A stretch of DNA of 45,371 nt, taken from positions 1 through 45,371 of the forward strand of contig CALUGW010000003.1 of the NCBI GenBank assembly GCA_944320305.1, read 5' to 3'. Under the pieces are notes generated by a model. It saw only the letters and a program-made list of their open reading frames with translations, made no database searches and was not told the DNA's origin. Both the position numbers and the translations under genes were made by a program. Positions 1 through 9,066 of this stretch are shown here, in pieces. Each line of letters begins with the position of its first letter. Positions within the stretch are counted from its first letter, which is position 1. The stretch is from an uncultured Prevotella sp. Its GTDB lineage: Bacteria; Bacteroidota; Bacteroidia; Bacteroidales; Bacteroidaceae.

Positions 1-66
1 TTGTAATAACTTGATTATTATCAGTATATTGCAATCTTATGAAATTTCTTGATTGTGTAAGTTAAA
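1..66. other. AT-rich edge, probable junction with the phage block
   Basis: The first 66 bases are strongly AT-rich, while the phage sequence that follows is GC-rich throughout. The change falls inside the amidase reading frame, which runs on for only about 14 unrelated codons before stopping. I infer a deletion, insertion or recombination joint near position 60-67. I could not find a convincing direct repeat of this edge near the right end of the phage block, so it is not shown to be an attachment site. Confidence 0.5.
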
Positions 67-203
67 GTCCCGTCCGCGCTGACCACGTAGTGGTAGCCGG
101 GATTCCTCCAGCCCTTTCTCTTGAACTCCGCCCGCAGGTCGCCGACGGTCTGCCGCTGGCTCCCCGCCGTGCAGTGCACGAATATCCTCTCTATCTTTCT
201 CAT
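21..203 (-). pseudogene. N-acetylmuramoyl-L-alanine amidase (endolysin), N-terminal fragment
   Basis: The first ~47 residues (MRKIERIFVHCTAG..., then GWRNPGYHYVV.ADGT) match the start of the amidase_2-type endolysins common in Bacteroidales phages, including the early zinc-ligand His in IFVHCTA and the GYHYVV motif. These enzymes cut the bond between muramic acid and the stem peptide during lysis. Family members are usually about 140-160 residues. This one stops at 60 after switching to an AT-rich tail (TIKKFHKIAIY) that does not resemble the family, so the second half with the remaining zinc ligands is missing. It starts 5 bp after the holin stop, the normal lysis-cassette order. It is almost certainly inactive. 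Confidence 0.75.
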
Positions 204-208
204 CTGTC

Positions 209-724
209 TTACTCTCCTTTCTTTGTTTCATTCTTCGTTTCCTTTCCGTCTATTGCCGCCTCGACGGCCTCGCCGACGTCGCGGTCTCTCTTCTTAATCA
301 GGGCTATGAGCAGCTTCTTGATTGAGAAACGCGCCCTGATGCCGTGCAGGTCGCAGATGTGGCCGGTGATGCTGTCGACCTCCCACAGGGCGGCGAAGCC
401 GAGGCACACCGCCGAGAGCTGTAGGTAGGTGAACGCGCCGAGGGGCTCCAGGCCCTTGCCCATGGCCACGCCTATGAGCAGGTAGCCGAAGTACTCGAGC
501 AGCTTGCCCGCCGTGCGGCGCCCGGCGCGGGAGAAGCGGAAGTCCTCGCCCCTGAGGCGCACGCTGGCCGCGAGGCCGCTCACGAAATCGACAGCCACGA
601 GGGCCGCCACGGCCAGCATCATCCAGCGCAGCTCGTAGACGGCGGTGGTCACCTCGGCGTAGAATGTGGAGGGCACGGCGGCCATCGCCAGCGTGCCGCC
701 CGCCGTTCTTGTGATGTGTTCCAT
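209..724 (-). CDS. phage holin family protein
   Basis: A 171-residue membrane protein with hydrophobic stretches around residues 34-56 (MMLAVAALVAVDFVSGLAAS) and 74-115, and a highly charged C-terminal tail (KKRDRD... to KKGE). This layout, together with D/E-flanked helices and a position directly before an amidase, fits the Bacteroidales phage holin family. Holins form inner-membrane lesions that let the endolysin reach the wall. A second possible start lies at MAAVPSTF (residue 14). The 48-bp gap upstream holds a 7-nt repeat array. The assignment rests on topology and context more than on a diagnostic motif. Confidence 0.75.
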   Translation of the reverse strand: MEHITRTAGGTLAMAAVPSTFYAEVTTAVYELRWMMLAVAALVAVDFVSGLAASVRLRGEDFRFSRAGRRTAGKLLEYFGYLLIGVAMGKGLEPLGAFTYLQLSAVCLGFAALWEVDSITGHICDLHGIRARFSIKKLLIALIKKRDRDVGEAVEAAIDGKETKNETKKGE

Positions 725-727
725 AAT

Positions 728-765
728 GTTGAGTTTTGAGTTTTGAATTTTGAGTTTTGAGTTGC
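728..765. repeat. 7-nt unit array (GTTTTGA/ATTTTGA)
   Basis: The spacer between the tail fibre and holin genes is almost entirely tandem 7-nt units of the form RTTTTGA (GTTTTGA, GTTTTGA, ATTTTGA, GTTTTGA). It is the shortest of four related arrays in the phage block and lacks the GC-rich core seen in the other three. Confidence 0.85.
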
Positions 766-772
766 GGCGTCG

Positions 773-1549
773 TCACTCGTCCTTTGTCATGAGGTCGTGG
801 ATGTCCAACACGTACCACGAGCGCGGCGACATCACCTTGTCGGTGCTCGGCGTCACGCTGAAGTTGCGGGCGTACATCTTCAGCGGGTAGTAGCCGGTCC
901 AGAATAGCAGCTGCGTGAGCGCGGTGTTAGAGGTGCGCATGACTATCAGCGTGAAGTCCGTGGAAGAGGACAGCGACGGCGGCGTGTTGGCTGGCATCGC
1001 CCCTATCTTGCTGTAGTCCCAGTGGTACATTCCGGGCGTCGTCACGGTGTCGAGGTCTGTGCCGGCGGGCAGTTCCTGGACGCCCAGGGAGTCGAGCTTC
1101 TTCTTGTCGGCGGCGCTCATCACGCCGGCCTCCGCCTGCGTGGCGGCGAAGAGCGAGCCGATGACGCCTTTCTGCTGCGTGGTCTCGCCGCCTCCGAGGG
1201 TGAGCGTGGTGGTGTCGAGCCAGAAGTTGAGGTAGTCGCCGCCCGCCTCCGTGGCGAAGTCGGACAGGGCGGAGAGCACGCTCTTGCCCTTGATGGCGTC
1301 GAAAGACTTCTTGTCGGCTGCTGACATGAGCCCGTTGGCCGACTGTGTGGCCACGGGGGGCGTGGTGTCGATGTTGCCGGAGGTGCTGCCGCTGGCGAGT
1401 ATGGACTTGCCGTTGACCTTGTTGAAGGTGATGGTGGTCTGTACGCCGGACGTGCCGTTGACGCCGTCCGTGCGCATATACCCGGTGAGCGTCGATTTGA
1501 TTTTCTGCCAGAGGTGCGTGACCCCCGCCTTGTCGAGAAACTTTCCCAT
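773..1549 (-). CDS. phage tail fibre protein with pyocin-knob-type C-terminus
   Basis: A 258-residue protein. The N-terminus (GKFLDKAGVTHLWQKIKSTL) is the usual opening of short tail-fibre proteins in Bacteroidales phages. Two MSAADKK motifs, at about residues 75 and 144, are a repeated fibre element. Residues ~160-250 (LDTVTTPGMYHWDYSK ... SPRSWYVLD) resemble a pyocin knob domain, which folds at the tip of fibres. It probably helps in host adhesion. It ends the tail module, just before the lysis genes. A purine-rich ACAAAGGAT lies directly upstream of the start. Confidence 0.8.
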   Translation of the reverse strand: MGKFLDKAGVTHLWQKIKSTLTGYMRTDGVNGTSGVQTTITFNKVNGKSILASGSTSGNIDTTPPVATQSANGLMSAADKKSFDAIKGKSVLSALSDFATEAGGDYLNFWLDTTTLTLGGGETTQQKGVIGSLFAATQAEAGVMSAADKKKLDSLGVQELPAGTDLDTVTTPGMYHWDYSKIGAMPANTPPSLSSSTDFTLIVMRTSNTALTQLLFWTGYYPLKMYARNFSVTPSTDKVMSPRSWYVLDIHDLMTKDE

Positions 1550-1574
1550 ATCCTTTGTCTTTTTAGGTGAGTGG

Positions 1575-1802
1575 CTACGCCGACGCTATGGCGGCGTCGA
1601 TTTCCTCCACGGTGAGGGCGCCGTCGTCGGCTCCGCCGCCGAGGGCGGCCACGGGGGCGGCCACGAGCCTGCCGCCCTTGACGAACGGCAGGGTGGTGCC
1701 GCCGTCGGGCTCGGCCTGCGGCAGCGACGCCACGTCGGTCATGCCGTCGAGCAGGGCGTCTATGCGCCCGGTCACGTATGTCTTTATCTCCTCGTCTGTC
1801 AT
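1575..1802 (-). CDS. small phage protein between two tail genes (hypothetical)
   Basis: A 75-residue acidic protein (MTDEEIKTYV...EEIDAAIASA) beginning just after the large tail protein ends and ending 25 bp before the tail fibre starts. The start was placed at the ATG at 1802 because a longer upstream frame overlaps the large tail gene and has shadow-like Arg/His-rich composition. The position suggests a tail-associated or fibre-assembly role. I do not recognise the family. Confidence 0.6.
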   Translation of the reverse strand: MTDEEIKTYVTGRIDALLDGMTDVASLPQAEPDGGTTLPFVKGGRLVAAPVAALGGGADDGALTVEEIDAAIASA

Positions 1803-1816
1803 AATGCGTGTGTGTG

Positions 1817-4800
1817 TTATGTCTCTGTCAGCACGTCGGACGTGCAGTCGGCCATGCCGATGCCCTTGGGTATCTCGCGGCCTCCGTTGCCGAAGTAGCA
1901 CAGCTCGACCGGCAGGCGGTCGCCGTCGCGCCACGGCAGCGTGGGCACGGTGTCGCCCTGCTGGAGCAGCGCGTGCGTGCCGGTGAAGGTGACCTCCTTT
2001 GTGCCCTGCGCGGGTATGACAACCCCGCTGTGGCCGAGGTATATCATGGGGCCGGCGTCGTAGGCCCTTATCTTGCAGCGCAGCGGCCCGTCGTTGTCCG
2101 CCTGGAAGCTCACCTGGGCGTTGCTCTTGTTGGTGACGTTGGCCGTGACGGTGTATGCCATGTCGTAGCGCACGAGTCCGCCGGGCGCGCTCTTCGACAG
2201 GTGCGCCCCGCCCGAGGTGAACACCATGGCCACGTTGTCGGTGTATTCCTCGGCCATCTTGCCGTTGAACAGCCACACCGTGGCCCCCTGCCCGTTGACG
2301 CCGACGAGGTAAGGCTCGCCGTTCTCGTCGATGCCCAGCCTGACGGACGCCTGCGAGCCGCCGTCGCCCGTGACCTCCAGCGAGCCCGCCGTGAGCCTGC
2401 CCTCGGCGTCAACGGCGGCTGTCAGCTCCCCCTGGTTGTTGCGCACGCGGAAGTTGTCGGCGGTGACGATGACCTCGCCGCGCCCGATGTCGATGCCGGT
2501 GTCAAGCAGGCCGTCCGTAAGGTTCGTGACCTTAAGCGATATGCTGTCGGCGGTCTGCGCGATTCGCGAGCCGAGCAGAGCGTCTATGTCGGGCACGAGC
2601 TGTATGCCGGTGATGAATATATCCGCCGCGCCCGCCTGGTACACCTTTATCGCCGCCGGTCTCTTGCTGACGCTGTAGGCTGACACGAAACGTGCCCACT
2701 GCCGCGAGCCGTCCACGCTGAAAGAGTCGAGACGGAGCGTGCTCCCACTGCTGTCGAGCAGTGCTACCATGACAGTGTCCGCCGCATAGGAGAGCGCGCG
2801 CAGCTCGACCTTGACGTCCAGCGCGGTGTCGGCGGGCATCACGGCCTCCCAGTCCATCTCCATGTCAGCCGCCGACTGCTCCACGGTGCCTATGCCCCCG
2901 AACTTCATGCACGGCACGCCGTCAAGGGCCGTGGCCGTCACCACGCCGCTCTTGACGCTCCACTTGTCCAGCCCGTCGGCGAAGCTGCCGTTGGCCAGCA
3001 CGCTGCCCGAGGGCTTTCTCCGCCACACCTCCTGCGTTATCCCATCCGCCGTCTGCTCAATCTGGCTCCGCAGCCCGGCCTGCACGTCGGCCACTGTCTG
3101 CGTGATGCTGTCGGCTGTCTGCTTTATCTGGCTGCCGAGCATGGCGGGGAAGTCGGGCACGAGGCGCAGGTCGGTGACGTCTACGGTCTTGCCCTGCGTC
3201 AGGACGCGCAGGCGCAGGCGGTAGGGGGCGCGGGTGACGGTGATGTCGCCCTCGTACCGGGTCCACACGCCGTCCTGCACAACGGTGAACCAGGCGAAGC
3301 CGGCGGTGCTGGCGGACCCGCCGTCGGCCAGCTGCAATTCCACGAATATCCGGGTGCCCGCCTGCGCCCTCGCCCGGAACGACACCCGCGCCGGCACAGA
3401 CCCCCCGGAGGCCATGGCGCCCGCCCAGTCGCAGGTCATGGCGGAGGCCTGCTGCTCGAGGTCGGAGACGGTGGCGTAGGGCGTGCCGCCGTCGTCGCCC
3501 AGCACGGGGTCGCCCGCCCACTTCTCCAGCCCGTCGGCGAAGCTGCCGTTGGCCAGCACGCTGCCCGAGGGCTGCTGGCGGAGCACCGTCTGCGTGAGCC
3601 CCTCGGCGGACTGCACAAGCTCGCTGATGCCGGTGACGGTCTGGAGCTGTCCGTCGGCGTCGGTGTAGGTGAACGACCTCTCGGCGATGTCGCGCTTGAC
3701 GTCGTTCTCGACGGTGGACCTGAACGTGCCGAGCCAGCTCACGGCGAACGCGCCGCGCACGGTGAGCGTCTCGATCTTGCCGGTGCCGGTGTAGTCGGAG
3801 GGCACGCTCACGGAGGCCTGCACCGAGCCGTTCTCCGGCCTGCCGACGATGCCGGTGAGGCGGACGTACTTGACGACGCCGCCCGCCCCGGCCTCCGCCG
3901 TGCATCCCTCCGCGCCCACCGACGTGATGGTGCAGGCGGCGGTGATGTCCTCGCCGACGCCGCGCGTGACGCGCAGCGTGAACATGGCCTTTGAGAGGTC
4001 GAACGTGCCGTCATCCTTTTCCGTTATGACCAGCGCGGCGGGCGACAGCTCCGCCCTGACGGCGGAGACGCTGCCGGGCAGGCCGTCCTTGCCGGGCGCC
4101 CCCGCGCTGACCTGCTGCTGCCACACGGAGCTGCCCGCCGACGGCTCCACGCCTTTCGCCGCGCCGCTCTTCGAGACGCAGAGCCAGAGGGAGCCGCCGT
4201 GGCTCACGCGGTCGTAGTAGCCGTAGGTCTCGGAGCCGCTCCACTCGCCACGGTCGCAGGGCACGCGCACCACCGCGCCGCCGTCGGTCTCCATCTCGAA
4301 GCTGCGGGCGCGGAAGTAGTTGCCCACGCGCGGGGCTATGCGCGTCATCAGCCTGCCGGAGAGTGACCACGGCCCGGGGTCGCCGTCGCGCCGCCCCACG
4401 CCCACGTACTCCTCTATGGCGGGGGCGTTCTCGCCGACGGTGCTCAGGCGTATGATGTGCTGGCGGTCGGGGTCTGTCTGGCTGCCCTCCTGCACTATCT
4501 CGTCGCCGGCCTGCGGGGCGTCGTTGAGAGCCTCGTGCCACTTGAAGCTGTCGTTGTCGTAGCCGTCGAAGACGGTGTCGCGCCCCGAGCAGGAGACGGT
4601 CTCGCCGGAGGCGTTCTCCAGCAGGACGGTGTCGGCGTCGGACAGCTCCACCCAGTCGTAGTCGCGCCCGTCGCCGAAGGGGTCGGTGTCCGTTCCGACG
4701 TCGGTGACGAGGCGCCAGTAGTAGCGGTTGCCGCCGCTGCCGCCGGCCCCGGCGTGGCCCACGGGCCGCCCGCCGTCCGTGATTCCCGCGCCCCCGGCGG

Positions 4801-6157
4801 AGAGCAGGGCGGCGGGGCGGGTGACGTCGCCGTCGATGTTGAACGTCTGGCACTTGGCCTGGTCTCCCGGCCGCCACCAGTTGCGGGTGCGGGTGGTGCC
4901 GTCGTCCTTGGTGAGCCAGCAGCGCCAGCGGTCGGCCACGCTCCACGGGGCGGACTCCCCGGCGCGGAGGCACGGGCGGCTGAAGGCGGTCACGCCGTTC
5001 TTGCGCTGCCAGAGCCTCACCCTGAGCAGGGGCATCGACGCGGGCTGCTCCACGGTGACGCTCACCATGGTGTCCTCGGCGGCCTCGGGCAGCTCCATCT
5101 TGCCGTCGGTGAGCCCGGGCGTGCCGGGGAAGCGGTAGGTGTCGGGGTTGCCGGCGCTGTAGGCGGCCTCGATCTCGAGGGCGGCGCCCTCGCCGCCGAC
5201 GTACTCGTCGGTGCGGTAGAAGAACGAGAGGGTGTAGGCCTGTCCGGGGGTGACGGCGATGTCCCAGTAGAGGCCGTAGTAGAGCAGGGCGCCGCGCCCG
5301 GAGACGCTCACCACAAGCTCGTTGTAGGGCACTCCGAGGGCGTCTGTCCTCGCGGCGAGGCTCATGGCGGACAAGGCGTACTGGTCGCTGCCTTTCATCA
5401 CGTCGGGGTCTATCTCCGGCAGGTCGCTGCCGGGGATGAGGTTGGCGGCCCGCGAGCCGAGCTGGGCCACGCGGTATATGGTGGAGCCGGCGGCGGAGAT
5501 CTCGATGTTTCCGCCGGTGTAGGAGAGTTTGCGTATCTCCAGCTCGTTGAACACGGCCTTGACGCGGACGAGCAGCTCGTCGACCTCGAGGCGCGAGCGG
5601 CCTGTGGAGGCCACGTTGCCGAGGAGCCAGCCCCTGAGGGCGGCGGTGTAGTCGGAGGAGCGCGTCACGTCGGCCACCAGCCCCTTGAGGAACGTGGCCG
5701 TCTCTTCGAACGACACCCCGGACGTGACCTTATTGATGGCTGCCTTGGCGGCGGACAGCGCGCCGGCCTCGACACCCTCCGCGCTGAGCGACTTGAGCAC
5801 GGCCTCGCCCAGCTTGTCGAGATACCACCGCCCGCCCTCGCCGAGGAGCAGCCCGCCGAGGAACGTCACGACACCGGCGGCGGTGTCGGCCACGTCCTTG
5901 CGGAGCCAGCGGGCGTAGGCGGGCGAGTCTTCGGCCACGTCGCGGGCGGTCTCGGCCTCGGCGGCCCACCGCGCCGTGTCGGCGGCTCCGGCAGTGTCGG
6001 CATAGTCGGCCTTTTCTGCGTGGGTGGCGCGGTCGGCGGTCTGGGCGTGCCGCGCCTCGTCGGGCACGGCCAGCGTCACGCTGCCGCCGCCTGATGCCGC
6101 GCCGCCTGATGCCGCCGCTCCGCCCTTGGGCTTGGCTATTATCTTTACGTCAATCAT
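1817..6157 (-). CDS. large phage tail protein, probable receptor-binding tip
   Basis: A 1446-residue protein and the largest in the window. The N-terminus is Gly/Ala-rich, followed by ADxA-type repeats (residues ~36-72). A short collagen-like GAPGKDGLPG stretch lies near residue 690. Two homologous modules begin PSGSVLANGSFADGL near residues 862 and 1048 and look like the NGSFxxGLxxW opening of family 4/9 carbohydrate-binding modules. Between and after them come QTADSI/QTADGI fibre repeats. This domain set suggests a trimeric tail-tip protein that binds surface sugars. It overlaps the upstream tail gene by 8 bp, so the two are probably translated together. The specific receptor cannot be inferred. 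Confidence 0.75.
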   Translation of the reverse strand: MIDVKIIAKPKGGAAASGGAASGGGSVTLAVPDEARHAQTADRATHAEKADYADTAGAADTARWAAEAETARDVAEDSPAYARWLRKDVADTAAGVVTFLGGLLLGEGGRWYLDKLGEAVLKSLSAEGVEAGALSAAKAAINKVTSGVSFEETATFLKGLVADVTRSSDYTAALRGWLLGNVASTGRSRLEVDELLVRVKAVFNELEIRKLSYTGGNIEISAAGSTIYRVAQLGSRAANLIPGSDLPEIDPDVMKGSDQYALSAMSLAARTDALGVPYNELVVSVSGRGALLYYGLYWDIAVTPGQAYTLSFFYRTDEYVGGEGAALEIEAAYSAGNPDTYRFPGTPGLTDGKMELPEAAEDTMVSVTVEQPASMPLLRVRLWQRKNGVTAFSRPCLRAGESAPWSVADRWRCWLTKDDGTTRTRNWWRPGDQAKCQTFNIDGDVTRPAALLSAGGAGITDGGRPVGHAGAGGSGGNRYYWRLVTDVGTDTDPFGDGRDYDWVELSDADTVLLENASGETVSCSGRDTVFDGYDNDSFKWHEALNDAPQAGDEIVQEGSQTDPDRQHIIRLSTVGENAPAIEEYVGVGRRDGDPGPWSLSGRLMTRIAPRVGNYFRARSFEMETDGGAVVRVPCDRGEWSGSETYGYYDRVSHGGSLWLCVSKSGAAKGVEPSAGSSVWQQQVSAGAPGKDGLPGSVSAVRAELSPAALVITEKDDGTFDLSKAMFTLRVTRGVGEDITAACTITSVGAEGCTAEAGAGGVVKYVRLTGIVGRPENGSVQASVSVPSDYTGTGKIETLTVRGAFAVSWLGTFRSTVENDVKRDIAERSFTYTDADGQLQTVTGISELVQSAEGLTQTVLRQQPSGSVLANGSFADGLEKWAGDPVLGDDGGTPYATVSDLEQQASAMTCDWAGAMASGGSVPARVSFRARAQAGTRIFVELQLADGGSASTAGFAWFTVVQDGVWTRYEGDITVTRAPYRLRLRVLTQGKTVDVTDLRLVPDFPAMLGSQIKQTADSITQTVADVQAGLRSQIEQTADGITQEVWRRKPSGSVLANGSFADGLDKWSVKSGVVTATALDGVPCMKFGGIGTVEQSAADMEMDWEAVMPADTALDVKVELRALSYAADTVMVALLDSSGSTLRLDSFSVDGSRQWARFVSAYSVSKRPAAIKVYQAGAADIFITGIQLVPDIDALLGSRIAQTADSISLKVTNLTDGLLDTGIDIGRGEVIVTADNFRVRNNQGELTAAVDAEGRLTAGSLEVTGDGGSQASVRLGIDENGEPYLVGVNGQGATVWLFNGKMAEEYTDNVAMVFTSGGAHLSKSAPGGLVRYDMAYTVTANVTNKSNAQVSFQADNDGPLRCKIRAYDAGPMIYLGHSGVVIPAQGTKEVTFTGTHALLQQGDTVPTLPWRDGDRLPVELCYFGNGGREIPKGIGMADCTSDVLTET
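2967..3572. repeat. duplicated binding-module start (48-bp identical copies)
   Basis: Positions 2967-3014 and 3525-3572 are identical over 48 bp inside the large tail gene. Both encode the PSGSVLANGSFADGL start of a binding module. The rest of the modules has diverged at the protein level, so the identity is local. It could reflect recent gene conversion, or a site where modules are exchanged. Confidence 0.85.
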
Positions 6158-8957
6158 CTGTCTCTATCTCCTTTAGGTTTAGTTTCACGGTTCCGTCGCT
6201 CAGGTTGCGCCCCGCGCCCGTCACGAAGAAGTCTCTGCCGGCCAGAGCCGGGTGCCTCCAGCGGGCGAACGGGTCGGCGGTGTCCGCCGCGACGTCTGTC
6301 ACGTTCTGCTCCAGCGTGAGGCGCGGGGCGTGGCACTCGCGCCAGTGGTTGTCCACATACATCTGCTCCGGCCTCACGGCGGGGCGTCCTGCGGCGGAGC
6401 TGTCGTATATCTCGCGCAGCGGCAGGTTGTCGGCCACGCGCACCGGGGCCGACATCTTCACGCTGTTTGCCACGCCCAGAGCCTTGCACTCCTCTGAGGT
6501 GAGCGCGGTGGTCAGCCGGAACTCTATGTCGTCCTTTCGGTTGATGAAGGTGTCGTCGGTGTCGCTCATGTAGACAATGTCCTTGTCCGTGCCGTCGGAG
6601 CCTGTCAGCCCGTTGTCGCTGTACACCTTCACGCTGAAGTCCTTAACAACGATGTTCCTCACGTGGGCCAGCAGCGGCACTGAGGTCGTCGTCCACTCCG
6701 TATGGCGGAAGAACGTGGGGTGGCGTCGGGTTATGTTGTCCCACAGGGCGTTCACCGGGCCGAGTATCCTGAACGTCACGTCGCCGGCGAGCGCGTCGCT
6801 GTGCCTTATGGGTATGGCCGTGCCGGTGACGCCGTTTGGCAGCCCCAGCTTGTAGTCGTAGTTGCCCTGTATGGGGTATTCCGCGCCGAGCAGCAGGTCG
6901 CCAATCTTCGGGTCGATGCCCACGGTGAACGACTGGGCGTAGTACTCGTCGTCGCCGGAGCACTGCTCGCGCGGCTTGAACTCGCGCCACACGAAGTCGT
7001 CGGGCACGCCGCGCCCGGTGTAGGGCACGCCGGTGCCGAGGTCGTCGGCGGTGGTCTTCTCCACCAGGCACTTGCAGCCTATGGTCAGCATGCAGGCCAG
7101 CACGCCCACCTTCGACACCGTGTCTTCGGAGTCGCCCACCTTGCTGTAGTTGTACTGGTAGAGCCGCCGCCCCTCGCCGGAGTAGGGGTACAGCCCTGCG
7201 GCGGTCTCGCGCGCGGAGCCGTTGTGGTCGAGAAAGAGGAATGTGTAGAAGTCCTCGGCGTTGTACAGCCCCACCGGGCGCACAAGCAGGTCGCCGTTGT
7301 CGAGCACAGTAGAGCCGTTGGCGTTGACGCTCCTGCCCATGAACGAGCTGCGCACCCAGTCGCCCAGCTTCCTGTCGCACCACGCCACCGACACCTCCGG
7401 CACGGGGTTGAGCGCGAGCTTGCCCGAGATCACGATGTAGTTCGTGGTCGAGCCGTCCGGCGGCGAGTATGCCGCGCCGTTGCTTCCGCCACGGTAGACG
7501 GCCACGGGAGCCGCCGCCAGCAGGTCGCTCTCCGACGGGCGCGCACCCGCCTCGGTGTCGTCGCCGTTGCCGTTGACGGAGATGACCAGGCAGTCCGACA
7601 GCTCCACCGACGCCACCGGCGAGTTGTCCTGATAGCTGTTCCTCACCGTGCGCTTGCCCATGGCCACCACCGCCGCCCCGGCGTTCTGCCCCAGCCAGTC
7701 GAGCAGGGCCACGGCCTCGGCCGAGCCGCTGTCGTCGAGATGGCTGCCGCCGCTGTCCATGAAGTGGCTCACAAGGTCGGTGCCCTCGTCGCCGGCCATG
7801 GGGAACGCCCAGTCGGCGTTGCGCCTCACCCGGGCGAACCACTCGTTCTTACGCGCTCCGCCGTAGGAGCTGTCCGCATAGAACACAAGGTTCATGAAGC
7901 CCGCCCACGCGCTGCTGCCCGTGCCCGACGAGAACATCTCCGTGCACCACTGCACCATGCGGTCGTGGGCGTATTCAAGACTGTCGGAGTCGAGCGGGCT
8001 GGCCACCACCTCGTCCACCTCGCGCACGTCGCACGTCAGCTCCAGCCGGTTGAACACCTCGCCCACGCTTATGCTCGTGCCGCAGTCGGCGGCGTTGGCG
8101 GCGGTTATCAAGGCGGCCTCGGCGCGGGCGGCGTGCTCCCCGGCCTCGGCGCCGCCGAAGAGCGTCACCCACTTTATGGCGCCGGCGCCCTTGGCCGTGC
8201 TCCACGCGAACACATAGAACGTGAGTCCGTCCTGCAGGATGTGCAGGTCGAAATAGCGCAGAATCTCCTCCACAACCTCAGCCTGCGTCCATGCGTCGTC
8301 CTCGCTGTCGCCGAGAAAGAGCAGGTCGCTCACAGACACCTTGGCGAAGAAATCCTCAGGCTGGAAGAAGCTGCCCGACGAGCTGCCGCCCTCCACCAGG
8401 CTGCGGCTGCCGTCGTAGAGGAACTGCGCCGAGCCGCCCGCGATGTCAAGCCCGGAGGCGACGCCGCCGAGCAGGGTCTCCAGCGCCGAGCGCATCGTGC
8501 GCTGCCCGGCGGTGGAGCGCAGGTGCGCCCAGTCCACCCCGGCGGCCCCGGCGTCGCGCCACTTTGAGTACTGCAGAGCCGAGAGAGCGTCAACGCAGCT
8601 CAGCTCCACCTCGTCGAGCAGGTCGTTGAACGGCTGCGACAGGCTCATCGGCTCGATGAAGCCCGCGAAGACGCACCGACCGTCAAGCCGCACGTTGACC
8701 ACGGCCTCGCGGCAGTTGGCGCAGAAGAAGTCGGGCACGAAGCCGCGCGAGAGCAGCCTCACGGAGCACGAGCGGCGCAGCATCACGTCGAACGTGTCGT
8801 TGGTCTCGGCCTCGATGACCACCGCGTCCTCTGCGGCGAACCACAGCCCAGCCTCCTCGGTGCCTATCTCCAGCTCCCGCGAGCGGTCGCCCTTTGTCAC
8901 CATCTCCACCGTGACCGTCTGTCCCAGCTTGTTTATGAAACTTCCGTGGATGTACAT
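6150..8957 (-). CDS. phage tail protein (distal tail or baseplate-like)
   Basis: A 935-residue protein lying between the tape measure and the receptor-binding tail gene, the position of distal-tail or tail-associated proteins in siphophages. The N-terminus (MYIHGSFINKLGQTVTVEMV) and the early segment FAGFIEPMSLSQPFNDLLDEVELSCVDALS are typical of large Bacteroidales phage tail proteins. I see no enzymatic motif. Acidic low-complexity patches are spread through it. Its stop overlaps the start of the next gene by 8 bp. The function is assigned by position. Confidence 0.65.
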   Translation of the reverse strand: MYIHGSFINKLGQTVTVEMVTKGDRSRELEIGTEEAGLWFAAEDAVVIEAETNDTFDVMLRRSCSVRLLSRGFVPDFFCANCREAVVNVRLDGRCVFAGFIEPMSLSQPFNDLLDEVELSCVDALSALQYSKWRDAGAAGVDWAHLRSTAGQRTMRSALETLLGGVASGLDIAGGSAQFLYDGSRSLVEGGSSSGSFFQPEDFFAKVSVSDLLFLGDSEDDAWTQAEVVEEILRYFDLHILQDGLTFYVFAWSTAKGAGAIKWVTLFGGAEAGEHAARAEAALITAANAADCGTSISVGEVFNRLELTCDVREVDEVVASPLDSDSLEYAHDRMVQWCTEMFSSGTGSSAWAGFMNLVFYADSSYGGARKNEWFARVRRNADWAFPMAGDEGTDLVSHFMDSGGSHLDDSGSAEAVALLDWLGQNAGAAVVAMGKRTVRNSYQDNSPVASVELSDCLVISVNGNGDDTEAGARPSESDLLAAAPVAVYRGGSNGAAYSPPDGSTTNYIVISGKLALNPVPEVSVAWCDRKLGDWVRSSFMGRSVNANGSTVLDNGDLLVRPVGLYNAEDFYTFLFLDHNGSARETAAGLYPYSGEGRRLYQYNYSKVGDSEDTVSKVGVLACMLTIGCKCLVEKTTADDLGTGVPYTGRGVPDDFVWREFKPREQCSGDDEYYAQSFTVGIDPKIGDLLLGAEYPIQGNYDYKLGLPNGVTGTAIPIRHSDALAGDVTFRILGPVNALWDNITRRHPTFFRHTEWTTTSVPLLAHVRNIVVKDFSVKVYSDNGLTGSDGTDKDIVYMSDTDDTFINRKDDIEFRLTTALTSEECKALGVANSVKMSAPVRVADNLPLREIYDSSAAGRPAVRPEQMYVDNHWRECHAPRLTLEQNVTDVAADTADPFARWRHPALAGRDFFVTGAGRNLSDGTVKLNLKEIETDD

Positions 8958-8963
8958 TTGGCA

Positions 8964-9066
8964 GTTTTGAATTTTGAGTTTTGAGTTTTGAATTTTGAGT
9001 TTTCGCGCCTGCCGCGTGGGAGTGCGCAGCCCAACTCGTAACTCGTAATTCCTAACTCGTAATTAA
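8964..9066. repeat. 7-nt arrays flanking a GC-rich palindromic core
   Basis: This spacer has three parts: RTTTTGA-type 7-nt units (8964-9003), a GC-rich core reading CGCGCCTGCCGCG...GTGCGCAG (about 9004-9029), and a second 7-nt array of ACTCGTA/ATTCCTA units (9033-9066). The same three-part design recurs at 12.8 kb and 14.6 kb. It runs into the end of the tape measure gene. Confidence 0.85.

Noticed and set aside
1-66. attL core matching the right border near 20.94-21.01 kb
   Set aside because: Only a 7-nt match (CAATCTT) was found, which is not distinguishable from chance.
4457-6094. 545-residue plus-strand open frame
   Set aside because: It is antisense to the large tail gene. Long open frames on the opposite strand are expected at this GC content, and the Gly/Val/Ala-rich product is a shadow.
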